Source: Arcicella aquatica (GTDB lineage Bacteria; Bacteroidota; Bacteroidia; Cytophagales; Spirosomataceae). Taken from it: DNA of 64,000 nt. Below are positions 8,129-16,911 of the stretch, in pieces (position 1 is the first letter of the stretch; the number at the start of each line of letters is the position of its first letter). The translations under genes and the position numbers were made by a program. The notes under the pieces are model-generated. The model made no database searches and was not told the origin of the DNA. It worked only from the letters and a program-made list of their open reading frames with translations. The DNA is taken from contig NZ_JAYFUL010000022.1 in assembly GCF_034928825.1 (NCBI RefSeq), positions 26,569 through 90,568 of the forward strand. Reading direction: 5' to 3'.

Positions 8129-8773
8129 TTATTTTGCAATAGAACCAACAAATAGTACTGGTTCTATTGCTTCAACACCGATGGTAGTTTCAACCATCAA
8201 TGTCCACCATTTTTCAAATCCTATATCCTCGTCTTTTTTTCCATTATTTAAGTCTACCATACCTTTCCAAGCATTACAGTATAAAATGAAATTGTTCATA
8301 AATAACAATCTATATTTTAATGGTGTTGTTTCAGCAAAATGAAGCCTAATTCCTTTTTCTTTTGACAATGATAAAATAACTTGTTCGTCATCAGTTGTCA
8401 AAAAGGCAAAAGCCATAAAATTATCAGGAAGTGATACTCTCATGTTGTTTTCATCCACTACTTTCAACGTTTTCAAAATGTCTGCTGTAATAAACGACCA
8501 ATAATGTTTGGTCAATGAATATAAAACTGTCCATTTCTCAAGCATTGGCGATGATGCAAAAAGTTTGTCTTCCTCGCAAGGAAGCCACATAGCAAACTCA
8601 ACATTTTTTAGTTCATTCCATTCTATAGGTTTTTGAATTGAATGCTGAAATTTGAGAATTATTTCCCCTATAGAACCATTTAATTTACTTTCTGAATCAA
8701 TTTTATTTTCTGAATCAGTCTCTTGCGTACTTTCTTTTGTCGGCTTACCAAAAAGTTTTTTAAAAATGCTCAT
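8129..8773 (-). CDS. Hypothetical protein, 214 residues
   Basis: A soluble protein of unknown family. The first 35 residues are a charged low-complexity linker after MSIFKKLFGKP. The rest is a compact domain with NVEFAMWLPCEEDKLFAS, PDNFMAFAFLTTDDEQVILSL and a Trp-rich C-terminus (FEKWWTLMVETT). There is no signal peptide and no membrane helix. The gene is bracketed by 53-bp direct repeats and spacer palindromes, which suggests it was acquired or moved as a unit. No function is inferred. Confidence 0.65.
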   Translation of the reverse strand: MSIFKKLFGKPTKESTQETDSENKIDSESKLNGSIGEIILKFQHSIQKPIEWNELKNVEFAMWLPCEEDKLFASSPMLEKWTVLYSLTKHYWSFITADILKTLKVVDENNMRVSLPDNFMAFAFLTTDDEQVILSLSKEKGIRLHFAETTPLKYRLLFMNNFILYCNAWKGMVDLNNGKKDEDIGFEKWWTLMVETTIGVEAIEPVLFVGSIAK

Positions 8774-8858
8774 TGTCGTTGTTTAAGGTTGTCTCTAACT
8801 TACCTATTTTATGCGAAAAGGGTATTCTCTTTCATATATTATTTAAAACTTATTTTCA

Positions 8859-8911
8859 TGAACCTAAGATAATTATTTATTTTGAAGTTTGCTCTAACTG
8901 ATGGCATGACT
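8859..8911. repeat. Direct repeat, copy 2 (53 bp)
   Basis: Identical to 7831-7883. Here the end of the repeat forms the left arm of the perfect stem-loop at 8897-8929. Confidence 0.85.
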
Positions 8912-8929
8912 TTGAGTCATGCCATCAGT
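8897..8929. repeat. Perfect stem-loop, 15-bp arms
   Basis: ACTGATGGCATGACT (8897-8911) and its complement (8915-8929) around a TTG loop. Closely related arms (ACTCATGGCATGACT) occur at 58871-58934, so this is a dispersed palindromic repeat. No T-tract follows. Confidence 0.8.
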
Positions 8930-9004
8930 ATTTACTCAGTATATGCTTTAGCCTTCGTTGGAGAAAACCGCCAACAAGAGTAAAAACCCTTACCCTAAAA
9001 ATCT

Positions 9005-9025
9005 CAAAGCTGAAAGCTCAAAGCT
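9005..9025 (+). repeat. Three tandem heptamers (NAAAGCT)
   Basis: CAAAGCT, GAAAGCT, CAAAGCT in exact 7-base register, upstream of the lycopene cyclase gene. Similar three- to four-unit heptamer arrays occur at 42393, 61083 and 62214. Confidence 0.7.
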
Positions 9026-9103
9026 CACAACTACCTAAATTTCCAAAACAACATCCCAATTTTCAAGTTAATATCATTAAATTAGTGTTTATTCTACTAC
9101 ATA

Positions 9104-10291
9104 ATGAATCAAACTCTTCCAAATACTTATCAATATATCATTGCTGGGGGTGGCATGGCTGGACTTTCGTTGGCTTTTTATTTGAATAAAAGCTTACTGA
9201 AAAATGAGTCTATCCTTATCATCGACCGTGATGTAAAACAGGCTAATGACCATACTTGGTGTTTTTGGGAAAAAGAAGTTAGCCCTTTTGAGGATATTAT
9301 CTATAGAAAATGGAATGGGCTTTGGTTCTACGGCAAGGAAGATTTTGCCAGATTTATGGATATTGAAGAGTACACCTACAAAATGCTTCGGGGTGAAGAT
9401 TTTTACCAATATATTATTCCACTCCTCAAACAAAACCCTAACATTAGTTTTTTGCAGGCTGATATTGAAAAAATTAATGGAACTACTACCTCAGCAGAGG
9501 TTCTGACCAACAAAGGTACATTTATAGCCAATGGTTTTGTGTTTGATAGCATTACGGTGTCTAGCTTCAATAAACCCAATTACCATAATATGCTCCAACA
9601 TTTTAAGGGTTGGATCATTGAAACTGCTCAACCGAGCTTTGAACCCCAAAAACCTACGCTTTTTGATTTTAGAATAGCACAGCAAAACGAATGTAGGTTC
9701 GTATATGTTTTGCCACATTCCACAACCAAAGCATTGGTTGAATTTACGGTTTTTTCAGATAACCTCCTCGACGAGGCTTCGTATAACAATGCCTTAAAAC
9801 AATATATTCAGGAGGTTTTGAAGATTGATGATTACCGAATCACTGAAATAGAGTCGGGCGTTATTCCCATGTCTGACGAGCCACAAGTAATTTCTCCGTC
9901 CCCAAAAGTTATCAGAATTGGTACGGCCGGTGGGTATGTTAAAGCCTCAACGGGCTATAGTTTTCAGCGTAGCCAACGATTTTTACAAAAATTAGTCTCG
10001 GATTTAGCCTTAGCCCATACTACAAATAAGCCGATAGTATTTCAAGGCAATTTCAATACAAATCGCTGGAAGGCGTTGTTGGATAGTATCCTCCTCAATG
10101 TGATGCTGCACAAGAGAATGCCTGCTGATATGATATTCACTAAGTTATTTCAATCTAATCGTCCAGCGGATGTATTAAAGTTTCTGGATGAAGATAGTAC
10201 TATCTGGCAAGACATCCTCTTGATGCAAAGTGTGCCTACTCTACCATTTATCATGGGTGCAAAAAGTGTAGTATCGGCAAAACTCTATTAA
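9104..10291 (+). CDS. crtY: Lycopene beta-cyclase
   Basis: A 395-residue FAD-dependent lycopene cyclase of the CrtY/CrtL family. It converts the linear ends of lycopene to beta-ionone rings in carotenoid synthesis. Evidence is the N-terminal dinucleotide-binding motif YIIAGGGMAGLSLAFYL (residues 11-27), the family motif NDHTWCFWE near residue 48, and a GTAGGYVKASTGYSFQRSQR motif near residue 280. The length is normal for the family. No other carotenoid gene is adjacent, so it stands alone here. It predicts a yellow to orange or pink pigmented organism. Confidence 0.93.
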   Translation: MNQTLPNTYQYIIAGGGMAGLSLAFYLNKSLLKNESILIIDRDVKQANDHTWCFWEKEVSPFEDIIYRKWNGLWFYGKEDFARFMDIEEYTYKMLRGEDFYQYIIPLLKQNPNISFLQADIEKINGTTTSAEVLTNKGTFIANGFVFDSITVSSFNKPNYHNMLQHFKGWIIETAQPSFEPQKPTLFDFRIAQQNECRFVYVLPHSTTKALVEFTVFSDNLLDEASYNNALKQYIQEVLKIDDYRITEIESGVIPMSDEPQVISPSPKVIRIGTAGGYVKASTGYSFQRSQRFLQKLVSDLALAHTTNKPIVFQGNFNTNRWKALLDSILLNVMLHKRMPADMIFTKLFQSNRPADVLKFLDEDSTIWQDILLMQSVPTLPFIMGAKSVVSAKLY

Positions 10292-10408
10292 ATTATAGTA
10301 GTATTAGTCCTAATATTTTATGGTAATATTCGTTTTTATAGTCAATATCCTTAAATATAGACTTATTTAAAGATAATTTATCTATAAATACAGCATTCAA
10401 TAAGCCAA

Positions 10409-10440
10409 ATTGTCAAATAAAAATATTAGTGATAAATTTG
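10409..10440 (+). promoter_or_regulatory. Bacteroidota-type promoter of metK
   Basis: TTG at 10410-10412, 20 bases, then TAAATTTG (10433-10440), matching the Bacteroidota sigma-A pattern (TTTG, about 20, TAnnTTTG). It lies 36 bases before the metK ATG. Confidence 0.65.
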
Positions 10441-10476
10441 TGCTTTGATTGATTCACAAATTATAAAATATTCATA

Positions 10477-11757
10477 ATGGCATATCTTTTCACCTCTGAG
10501 TCGGTATCGGAAGGACACCCAGATAAAATTGCTGACCAAATCTCAGACGCCCTCATTGATAATTTCATGGCGTTTGATCCTTCTTCAAAAGTAGCGTGCG
10601 AGACCCTTGTAACCACAGGTTTAGTAGTGTTAGCAGGAGAAGTAAAAACTAATACTTATTTAGATGTTCAAACCATTGCCCGTGATGTAATCCGTAAAAT
10701 CGGATATACAAAATCTGAATATATGTTCGAGGCAAATTCTTGTGGTATCATCTCTGCTATCCATGATCAATCTGCTGATATCAACCAAGGGGTTGATAGA
10801 GTAACGGCTGATGATTTTGAATCAAAAGCAAATGCGCAAGGTGCTGGTGACCAAGGAATGATGTTTGGTTATGCAACCAAAGAAACCGACAACTATATGC
10901 CTTTGGCGTTAGATTTGGCTCACCAAATCTTGAAGGAAATGTCAGCGATTCGTAACAGCGAACCTGAATTGATTGATTACCTTCGTCCAGATGCAAAATC
11001 ACAAGTAACCATTGAATATTCTGACGATAACGTTCCTCAAAGAATTGATACTATTGTTGTTTCAACACAACACGATGAATTCTCTGATGATGAATCAATG
11101 TTAGCCAAAATCAAAGCTGATATTATCAATATTGTTATTCCAAGAGTAAAAGATAAATGTAAGCCTGAATTACAAGGTTTATTTGATGGCGACATCACTT
11201 ACCACATCAACCCTACTGGTAAATTTGTAATCGGTGGTCCTCACGGAGATACAGGTTTGACAGGCCGTAAAATCATCGTAGATACTTACGGTGGAAAAGG
11301 TGCTCACGGTGGTGGTGCATTCTCGGGTAAAGATCCTTCTAAAGTTGACCGTTCGGCGGCTTATGCTACGCGTCACGTAGCTAAAAACCTAGTGGCTGCT
11401 GGTTTGGCTGACGAAGTGTTGGTACAAGTTTCTTATGCTATCGGGGTGGCTCAGCCTTGTGGTCTTTTTGTCAATACTTATGGTACTAGCAAAGTAGGTT
11501 TAACAGACGGAGAAATCGCTCGTCAAGTTGAAGAAATCTTTGATATGCGTCCTTATGCTATCGAACAACGTTTGAAATTGCGTAACCCTATCTATTCAGA
11601 AACGGCTGCGTATGGCCACATGGGACGTACTAACGAAATCGTGAAGAAGTCTTTCAAAGGGCCAGATGGCGTTGTTTTTGAGAAAGAGGTGGAACTTTTC
11701 ACTTGGGAGAAATTAGACTACGTAGATGCTGTAAAAGCTAAATTTGGCTTAGCATAG
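10477..11757 (+). CDS. metK: S-adenosylmethionine synthase
   Basis: A 426-residue methionine adenosyltransferase that makes SAM from methionine and ATP. The sequence has the invariant N-terminus FTSESVSEGHPDKIADQISD, the ATP-binding hexapeptide region GAGDQGMMFG (about residue 125) and the P-loop-like GGGAFSGKDPSKVDRSAAY near residue 275. The length is slightly above the roughly 385-400 of E. coli, as in other Bacteroidota. It is a single-gene transcript with its own promoter and terminator. No SAM riboswitch was recognised in the leader. Confidence 0.98.
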   Translation: MAYLFTSESVSEGHPDKIADQISDALIDNFMAFDPSSKVACETLVTTGLVVLAGEVKTNTYLDVQTIARDVIRKIGYTKSEYMFEANSCGIISAIHDQSADINQGVDRVTADDFESKANAQGAGDQGMMFGYATKETDNYMPLALDLAHQILKEMSAIRNSEPELIDYLRPDAKSQVTIEYSDDNVPQRIDTIVVSTQHDEFSDDESMLAKIKADIINIVIPRVKDKCKPELQGLFDGDITYHINPTGKFVIGGPHGDTGLTGRKIIVDTYGGKGAHGGGAFSGKDPSKVDRSAAYATRHVAKNLVAAGLADEVLVQVSYAIGVAQPCGLFVNTYGTSKVGLTDGEIARQVEEIFDMRPYAIEQRLKLRNPIYSETAAYGHMGRTNEIVKKSFKGPDGVVFEKEVELFTWEKLDYVDAVKAKFGLA

Positions 11758-11773
11758 TTTAGATATTATCTAT

Positions 11774-11810
11774 CAAAAAAAAAGGCATCAATCGATGCCT
11801 TTTTTTTTGA
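11774..11810 (+). terminator. Rho-independent terminator of metK
   Basis: A-tract, stem GGCATC / GATGCC (11784-11789 / 11794-11799) with loop AATC, then a T-tract. It could act on both strands. Confidence 0.85.
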
Positions 11811-11892
11811 TACTATATAACCATTTTTTTTTAATATTATCTAATACATCACAAGCAACATTTCCTTTATTTATACTCTATTTTTAGAAAAT

Positions 11893-11921
11893 AAAAAAGG
11901 GAACTTCTTGCGAAGCTCCCC
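11893..11921 (-). terminator. Rho-independent terminator of hpf
   Basis: On the minus strand, GGGGAGCTTC, loop GCAA, GAAGTTCCC, then TTTTTT. It lies 28 bases after the hibernation factor stop. Confidence 0.8.
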
Positions 11922-11948
11922 TTAAAGCAAATTGCACTTACTAAAATA

Positions 11949-12299
11949 TTAACTTTCCATTGCCATCGACATCAATACGTTTCTTGTCGGATTAGCTTTA
12001 TCTTGTATTCGTTCTTTAAATCTTTTAAGTTGGATTTTGAGTGCTTCAATGGCAATGTCCATTGCTTCTTCAAATGTCTTACCCTGTTCTTTTACAAAAA
12101 GCGTCCCGCCGGGTAAATTAATTTTAACTTCCAACATTTTACTTCTGACCTTCTTTGTATCCCCTTTATCTACTTTTAGAAATACTTCACCTCCAGTAAT
12201 TCGGTCATAAAAGGTATCCAGTTTATTTAATTTTGACTGGATAAACTCCAATAGCTTGATGTCAGCATCGAAGTGAATTGAATGCACTTGTAATTTCAT
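11949..12299 (-). CDS. hpf: Ribosome hibernation promoting factor (short form)
   Basis: A 116-residue RaiA/HPF-family protein that binds the 30S decoding region and inactivates or dimerises ribosomes in stationary phase. It has the family's beta-alpha-beta-beta-beta-alpha pattern: MKLQVHSIHFDADIKLLEFI, then LEVKINLPGGTLFVKEQGKTFEEAMDIAIEAL and a basic helix (KIQLKRFKERI). It is a short form without the C-terminal dimerisation domain of long HPF. The ATG at 12299 is preferred over the GTG two codons upstream. It has its own terminator. Confidence 0.9.
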   Translation of the reverse strand: MKLQVHSIHFDADIKLLEFIQSKLNKLDTFYDRITGGEVFLKVDKGDTKKVRSKMLEVKINLPGGTLFVKEQGKTFEEAMDIAIEALKIQLKRFKERIQDKANPTRNVLMSMAMES

Positions 12300-12724
12300 A
12301 CGCACTCGGTGTTTAAGTTAAACAAATTTTAAAAGAAAGCCCTCAATCAAAGCCTTTTGCTCATTGGAGCAGTTCTCTGTTTTACCTTAATGTTTCCCAT
12401 TCGAATTTCACTTACGCTACACCGCTATTTTATTGCAATCAAACAAATAAATATAATTCAACAAAAATGGGAATAAGAAACATTAAAGTCAAAACAAAGA
12501 ACTCTCCGTTTTAGTCAAATAAACCCAACCGACTAAGATAGGGTTTATAACTTATCTTGAGCTTTTTCTTAAATGAATTTCGACATTAAATTTCAATTAT
12601 CCAAATGTTAAATACACATTCTTTGAATAATCAAAGTTATTGAATCCTACTATATAGTTACAGGATAATTATATTAGAAAAGTGCAAAATTTGGCTTTTA
12701 ATCGGGTAAAAAACCCTTTGAAAT
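12300..12724. other. Intergenic region upstream of hpf
   Basis: About 425 bases with no open frame of note and no tRNA found on inspection. An imperfect inverted repeat (AATGTTTCCCATT at 12389-12401 against AATGGGAA...GAAACATT at 12466-12484) is the only structure seen. The hpf promoter should lie here but was not located confidently. Confidence 0.5.
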
Positions 12725-14458
12725 CTACAAAAACTCGTCCAAATTAGGCTTTTCCCAGGCTACTCTCAGCACTTTCGAGTGCACATTGATCTTTTCAAAA
12801 AAGCGTTGCCAATACAGTTGCTGATTAGACAAACTATCGGTTGGAGACTTCACTTCTATAAAACAATATTCGCCATCGTCCCACATGAATAAGTCTGGAA
12901 AACCCCGAATGTTTTCTCTTAAGTTCCTCGCCATTTCTAGCATAATTGCACTAACTTGTTCAGACGAAAGTTTTTCTAAAACGGTCTGAATCAATGGGAA
13001 AAGTCCTCCGTACCAATCTACCAAAGGATTAGTAATGCCGTATTTTTCAAAGAAAATATTGTAAATATAAATCGACGTAGCATCTATATCTTCCAACATT
13101 TGAAGGCGCTCTTCTATCTTCTCTTTCCTCTTTTCAAAAAAAGTAGGCTTGAATAAATCAGACGGCGAACGCTGTAAGGGGTGATGGATAGACAAGGTTT
13201 CGGTATCAAAAATAATGTCCCAAAATAATAATCCGAAGAGACTCCTCCAAAGATGGTTTTCGGTAAAAGTTGCTTTTTTATATTGTCTTTCGTAATAATC
13301 TATCACGCCCATCTCCACTTGTCTTTTCCAAACCAAATCAATCGTGATTGACTCTGACCCGTGCAAATGCTGGGTAATGGCTTTCTTTGATTTCTTTTTT
13401 TGCAACTGTGCCTCTAAACGATTCAAATAATCTTCTGCAAAAAAGTGTTCATCTGCATTCTGAGGTTCTGCTAAAATTACCTCGCAAAGGGCTTTGGCTT
13501 CTTCCTTATTTTTAAGTTTGTCTAAAATCCGTACTTGTCTTTCTCGGGAAGGCGACTGCTCCGTCAAGCGGAAAACTATCAGCGCTTCATCCAAGGCTTT
13601 AATCTTTTCTAAGTATGCCCCTACTTTCAATGTAAAGCGTTCAAAGGTAGGAATGGCTATTTCCGACAGTTCTTTTCCATGTGTTTCGGCCCAATCCATA
13701 AACCAATTATAAATTTCAAGGTAATCTACTTTGGTTTCTTGCATCACATAAAAATCTTCCCTCGCCAAGCTCACTTTTAGCTTATCTTCCACCTCCTGTC
13801 GGGTCTGAAAATAAGCCACCATTTTATCTTCGTCATACTTCTCATAATTCTGATAACCCAAATCGCGGGTTACGAACTCTGACATATCGCCGTGGCGCGT
13901 TCCAAAAAAGAGAAACTTTAATAGTTGTACCTCCTCTTCAAAGCATACTTTCACGACAGAGTGCTCGATGGCATGAATTTTTGAGAAATCTTTTTCATCT
14001 AATAAAAACAGTATTTCTTCCCAATCTCCCACCTCTAAAAGCCAATCAAGCACTTCTTCTTTTTTTAAAGATGATTTGCCCTTGGTGGGTAGGTTGAGCA
14101 TCTTGGCTAAAAAAATCAGCTCGGTTTTATTAAAAATATCTAGTACTTCATACGCATATTGAAGATGCTTTATTCCAAGTGGTTCTACAAAATTCTTAAT
14201 AATCAAACTGTTCAGTACCGCTGGAATATTTTCAATTTCAGCATATTTCAGCTTTTCAACCCTAAAAAAAGAACCTGTTCTATTTACAAAGCGTATGTAC
14301 AAACATTGCTCGTCTTCTGTTAATGCATCAAATTGAGACAAGAATTGCTGTTCACTTTCGTTCAGAATATGTTGGTACTTTTTCTGGACAAAAGTCAATA
14401 AATATTGAAAGTATTCTAAGTAATATTTTGGAGGAAGTTCTATTCGTTCGGGAGCCAT
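12725..14458 (-). CDS. FAN1-like VRR-NUC structure-specific nuclease
   Basis: A 577-residue protein with a C-terminal VRR-NUC (PD-(D/E)XK) domain: GFPDLFMWDD, then YCFIEVKSPTDSLSNQQLYW, carrying the catalytic Asp, Glu and Lys. The N-terminal part (SAP-like region around KTELIFLAKMLNLPTKGKSS) and central TPR-like helices follow the order seen in bacterial FAN1 homologues, which trim 5' flaps and unhook interstrand crosslinks. The ATG at 14458 is chosen because the longer frame (TTG/ATG near 14512) would overlap the divergent gene. It probably acts alone in DNA repair. Confidence 0.85.
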   Translation of the reverse strand: MAPERIELPPKYYLEYFQYLLTFVQKKYQHILNESEQQFLSQFDALTEDEQCLYIRFVNRTGSFFRVEKLKYAEIENIPAVLNSLIIKNFVEPLGIKHLQYAYEVLDIFNKTELIFLAKMLNLPTKGKSSLKKEEVLDWLLEVGDWEEILFLLDEKDFSKIHAIEHSVVKVCFEEEVQLLKFLFFGTRHGDMSEFVTRDLGYQNYEKYDEDKMVAYFQTRQEVEDKLKVSLAREDFYVMQETKVDYLEIYNWFMDWAETHGKELSEIAIPTFERFTLKVGAYLEKIKALDEALIVFRLTEQSPSRERQVRILDKLKNKEEAKALCEVILAEPQNADEHFFAEDYLNRLEAQLQKKKSKKAITQHLHGSESITIDLVWKRQVEMGVIDYYERQYKKATFTENHLWRSLFGLLFWDIIFDTETLSIHHPLQRSPSDLFKPTFFEKRKEKIEERLQMLEDIDATSIYIYNIFFEKYGITNPLVDWYGGLFPLIQTVLEKLSSEQVSAIMLEMARNLRENIRGFPDLFMWDDGEYCFIEVKSPTDSLSNQQLYWQRFFEKINVHSKVLRVAWEKPNLDEFL

Positions 14459-14480
14459 CAAATATTTTTTTCGTAATTTA

Positions 14481-14513
14481 CAAAGATAAATAATCCTATT
14501 TAGGTATGACAAA
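14481..14513 (-). promoter_or_regulatory. Bacteroidota-type promoter of the VRR-NUC gene
   Basis: On the minus strand, TTTG (14513-14510), 21 bases, TATCTTTG (14488-14481), 22 bases before the ATG at 14458. It overlaps the start of the divergent gene at 14506. Confidence 0.6.
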
Positions 14514-15477
14514 CCAAAAAGTCCTTGAAATATTTCTAGAGAAAGCTATTATTTCTGCACAGACAGGGCAACATATTACTGATTTTGAAGATAGCAAACC
14601 ATTTTCCCTACATTACGAATTAAAACTAATATTATATGTTGGTATATTTTTATTCAGTAGTGGCTTGGGGATAGTTATCTATCAAAATCTGGATTCTATT
14701 GGGCATACCGCTATCGTTGTCTTTATTAGTGTGTTGGTCTTGTTATGTTTTGGGTTTTCGTTTTGGAAAAGAAAAGCCTTTAGTTGGCAAGCAGTAGAAC
14801 AAGACAATCCTTTTGCCGACTTTGTTTTGGTATTAGGTTGCTTGTGTTTTCTAACGTTAGAAAGCTACCTACAATATCAATACAATTTGTTCGGAGAAAA
14901 ATATGGGCTAATCACTTTTATCCCTGCTGTCGTTTTCTTTTTGGCGGCTTATGTGTTTGACCATCGAGGAGTGCTTTCTATGGCTATTACTGCCTTTGCT
15001 TCGTGGGTAGGTGTTTCTATTTCGCCTTTATCGGTATTCTCTAAAAATGATTTCTCTGCCCCTTATTTTATTTTCACTTCAATTGGTCTAGGGCTTTTTT
15101 ATGTGGTAATTGGCTTGCTTGCAGAGTATAAGCAATTTAAAAAACATTTTTCATTTACTTATCTTTTGTTAGGGAGCAATTTGGCTTTAGTAGCAGGCAC
15201 TGCAGGTATTTTTGAAGAACACATCAAGTACATTTATTGCTTGATAGTATTAGCAATAAGCGCGGGTTTGTGCTATTATGCTAAAATAAAACAGTCTTAT
15301 GTATTTCTATTGACGGGAGTTGTCTTTGCCTACATCGCCCTAACCGATGTTATTTTTGATACTTTCCCTGATGACTTTCTGAGGGGTTGGTTTACAGCAT
15401 TTTACTTTATTGCCTCTGGCATTGGGGTTATATACTTGTTGTTCAACCTCAAGAAAATTCTTAAAACCTCAAATTAA
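14506..15477 (+). CDS. DUF2157-like polytopic membrane protein
   Basis: A 323-residue integral membrane protein with about 9-10 predicted helices after a 40-residue cytoplasmic N-terminus. The first helix is LILYVGIFLFSSGLGIVIYQ. The overall shape is that of DUF2157-type proteins of unknown function. It is followed after 5 bases by a second membrane protein of the same general shape (15483), so the two are co-transcribed and may form a complex. It is divergent from the VRR-NUC gene with only 47 bases between starts. Confidence 0.7.
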   Translation: MTNQKVLEIFLEKAIISAQTGQHITDFEDSKPFSLHYELKLILYVGIFLFSSGLGIVIYQNLDSIGHTAIVVFISVLVLLCFGFSFWKRKAFSWQAVEQDNPFADFVLVLGCLCFLTLESYLQYQYNLFGEKYGLITFIPAVVFFLAAYVFDHRGVLSMAITAFASWVGVSISPLSVFSKNDFSAPYFIFTSIGLGLFYVVIGLLAEYKQFKKHFSFTYLLLGSNLALVAGTAGIFEEHIKYIYCLIVLAISAGLCYYAKIKQSYVFLLTGVVFAYIALTDVIFDTFPDDFLRGWFTAFYFIASGIGVIYLLFNLKKILKTSN

Positions 15478-15482
15478 ACCTT

Positions 15483-16655
15483 ATGAAAGCATATCAACAA
15501 CAATGGATTGATTATAGCTACCTACAAGCCAAAGCTCAAAATTGGTTTGAAAAAGGCTTGCTCACTGAACAGCAAAACAATGACATCAAAAAACAGTTTG
15601 TCCTCGATTATTATCAGCCCAACGTCTTTATCAAAATAGCCTTATTCCTTTTTACAGCGTTGTGCTGTATTTTTGCTTGTTCTTTATTTTTATTACTTTT
15701 TTCAGCTTCCTCTCTAGATAGTATCTTAAAAGGTGTCACTACTTTATCTTTATTCTTTGCAGTACTAAGTGTACTTCTATTAGAGTTTTTAATTAAAGAA
15801 AAAAAGGTTTTTCAGGCGGGTATCGACAACGCTTTAATCTATTTTTCAATTGGTTCTTGTTGTACTTTCTTATATTATCAGTTAGAGTCTTCTCATTTAC
15901 CTGCTTGGCTAGAATGTTTTTTCTTTCTACCCTTCTTCGTTATCGCCTATATCCGCTATGCCGATGCTTTGGTAGCCTGTGGAATTTATTTTTTGTTAAT
16001 CATCACGCTAGTTGATTTTTGTCTTGAATTTACTATCGGCAAAACTCTTTTGCCTTTCGTAATGCTGTTTTTTTCACTGGGTATGAATCGATTGGTTATG
16101 AAACTTAGTCTGCGAAAAGATTACCTTTATTATGAGACATCATTGGATATTTTAAAAACCTTATCCATTGCATCGTTCTATCTCAGTGTTAATTATTTTA
16201 TCGTTCGCGAGGGTAACGCCATGATTAATAAAGTCTTTACAAGTGTAGCCCCTCAAATTGGACTTGCTCCTCTTTTCTATTTCTTTACTACTGTTATTCC
16301 ATTCGTGTATGTGTATATAGGTCTAAAAAAACGTGACCGCACCTTCCTGATGTTAGGGTTGCTAACTTTGGCTTTTTCCTTTTTCACTTATCGACATTAT
16401 TTCGGGGTAATTCCTACGGAGATTGCTTTGTTAATTTGTGGAGGGCTGATGATTGGTGGGGCATCTTTAGCCATCAACTTTTTAAAGCAACCTAAATATG
16501 GCTTCACTTATGCTCCTGACAACAACCTCGAAGGATTTAATTTAGATACTATTCTATTGGCTGAAGTAGTAAATAGTAAAATAAATACACATGATAAGCC
16601 TTTCAAATTTGGCGGAGGAAGCAGTGGCGGAGGTGGCGCAGGAAGCGAATATTGA
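15483..16655 (+). CDS. Polytopic membrane protein with Gly/Ser-rich tail (partner of 14506)
   Basis: A 390-residue membrane protein with roughly ten helices, starting IALFLFTALCCIFACSLFLLLF at about residue 51. The N-terminal 40 residues (FEKGLLTEQQNNDIKKQF) resemble the DUF2157 leader. The C-terminus ends in a flexible FGGGSSGGGGAGSEY tail, a form seen in membrane proteins of Bacteroidota without known role. It is translationally close to the preceding gene (5-base gap), so they form a two-gene operon. An AT hairpin (ATAATCATT / AATGATTAT) follows the stop near 16670. Confidence 0.65.
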   Translation: MKAYQQQWIDYSYLQAKAQNWFEKGLLTEQQNNDIKKQFVLDYYQPNVFIKIALFLFTALCCIFACSLFLLLFSASSLDSILKGVTTLSLFFAVLSVLLLEFLIKEKKVFQAGIDNALIYFSIGSCCTFLYYQLESSHLPAWLECFFFLPFFVIAYIRYADALVACGIYFLLIITLVDFCLEFTIGKTLLPFVMLFFSLGMNRLVMKLSLRKDYLYYETSLDILKTLSIASFYLSVNYFIVREGNAMINKVFTSVAPQIGLAPLFYFFTTVIPFVYVYIGLKKRDRTFLMLGLLTLAFSFFTYRHYFGVIPTEIALLICGGLMIGGASLAINFLKQPKYGFTYAPDNNLEGFNLDTILLAEVVNSKINTHDKPFKFGGGSSGGGGAGSEY

Positions 16656-16721
16656 CATAGCAATATTAAATATAATCATTCAATGATTATCTAAGAAAAA
16701 ATACTCAAATTATTGACTTTT

Positions 16722-16752
16722 TTCGTGAATGATGATGAAAAATGTATATTTG
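16722..16752 (+). promoter_or_regulatory. Probable promoter of pgk
   Basis: TTCG (16722-16725), 19 bases, TATATTTG (16745-16752). The -7 box fits Bacteroidota well and the -33 box is weak. It leaves a leader of about 155 bases before pgk. Confidence 0.45.
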
Positions 16753-16911
16753 TTTTCTGAATTCGGTTTTGTTAGTAAAACCTTTAGACCGAATTTTACA
16801 AAAACATCCAAAAGGTCTTCTTTCTTGATAAAAGAGAGAAATATTTTGAAATACTTAATATTATCAAAATATTATTTTGCCATTAATAAAAAATACATAA
16901 TTTAATTATCC

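Noticed and set aside
10292..10476. SAM riboswitch in the metK leader
   Set aside because: The leader is AT-rich without the helices or conserved bases of known SAM riboswitch classes.
12300..12724. tRNA genes between hpf and the nuclease gene
   Set aside because: No cloverleaf with a TTCRA-type T arm could be found on either strand.
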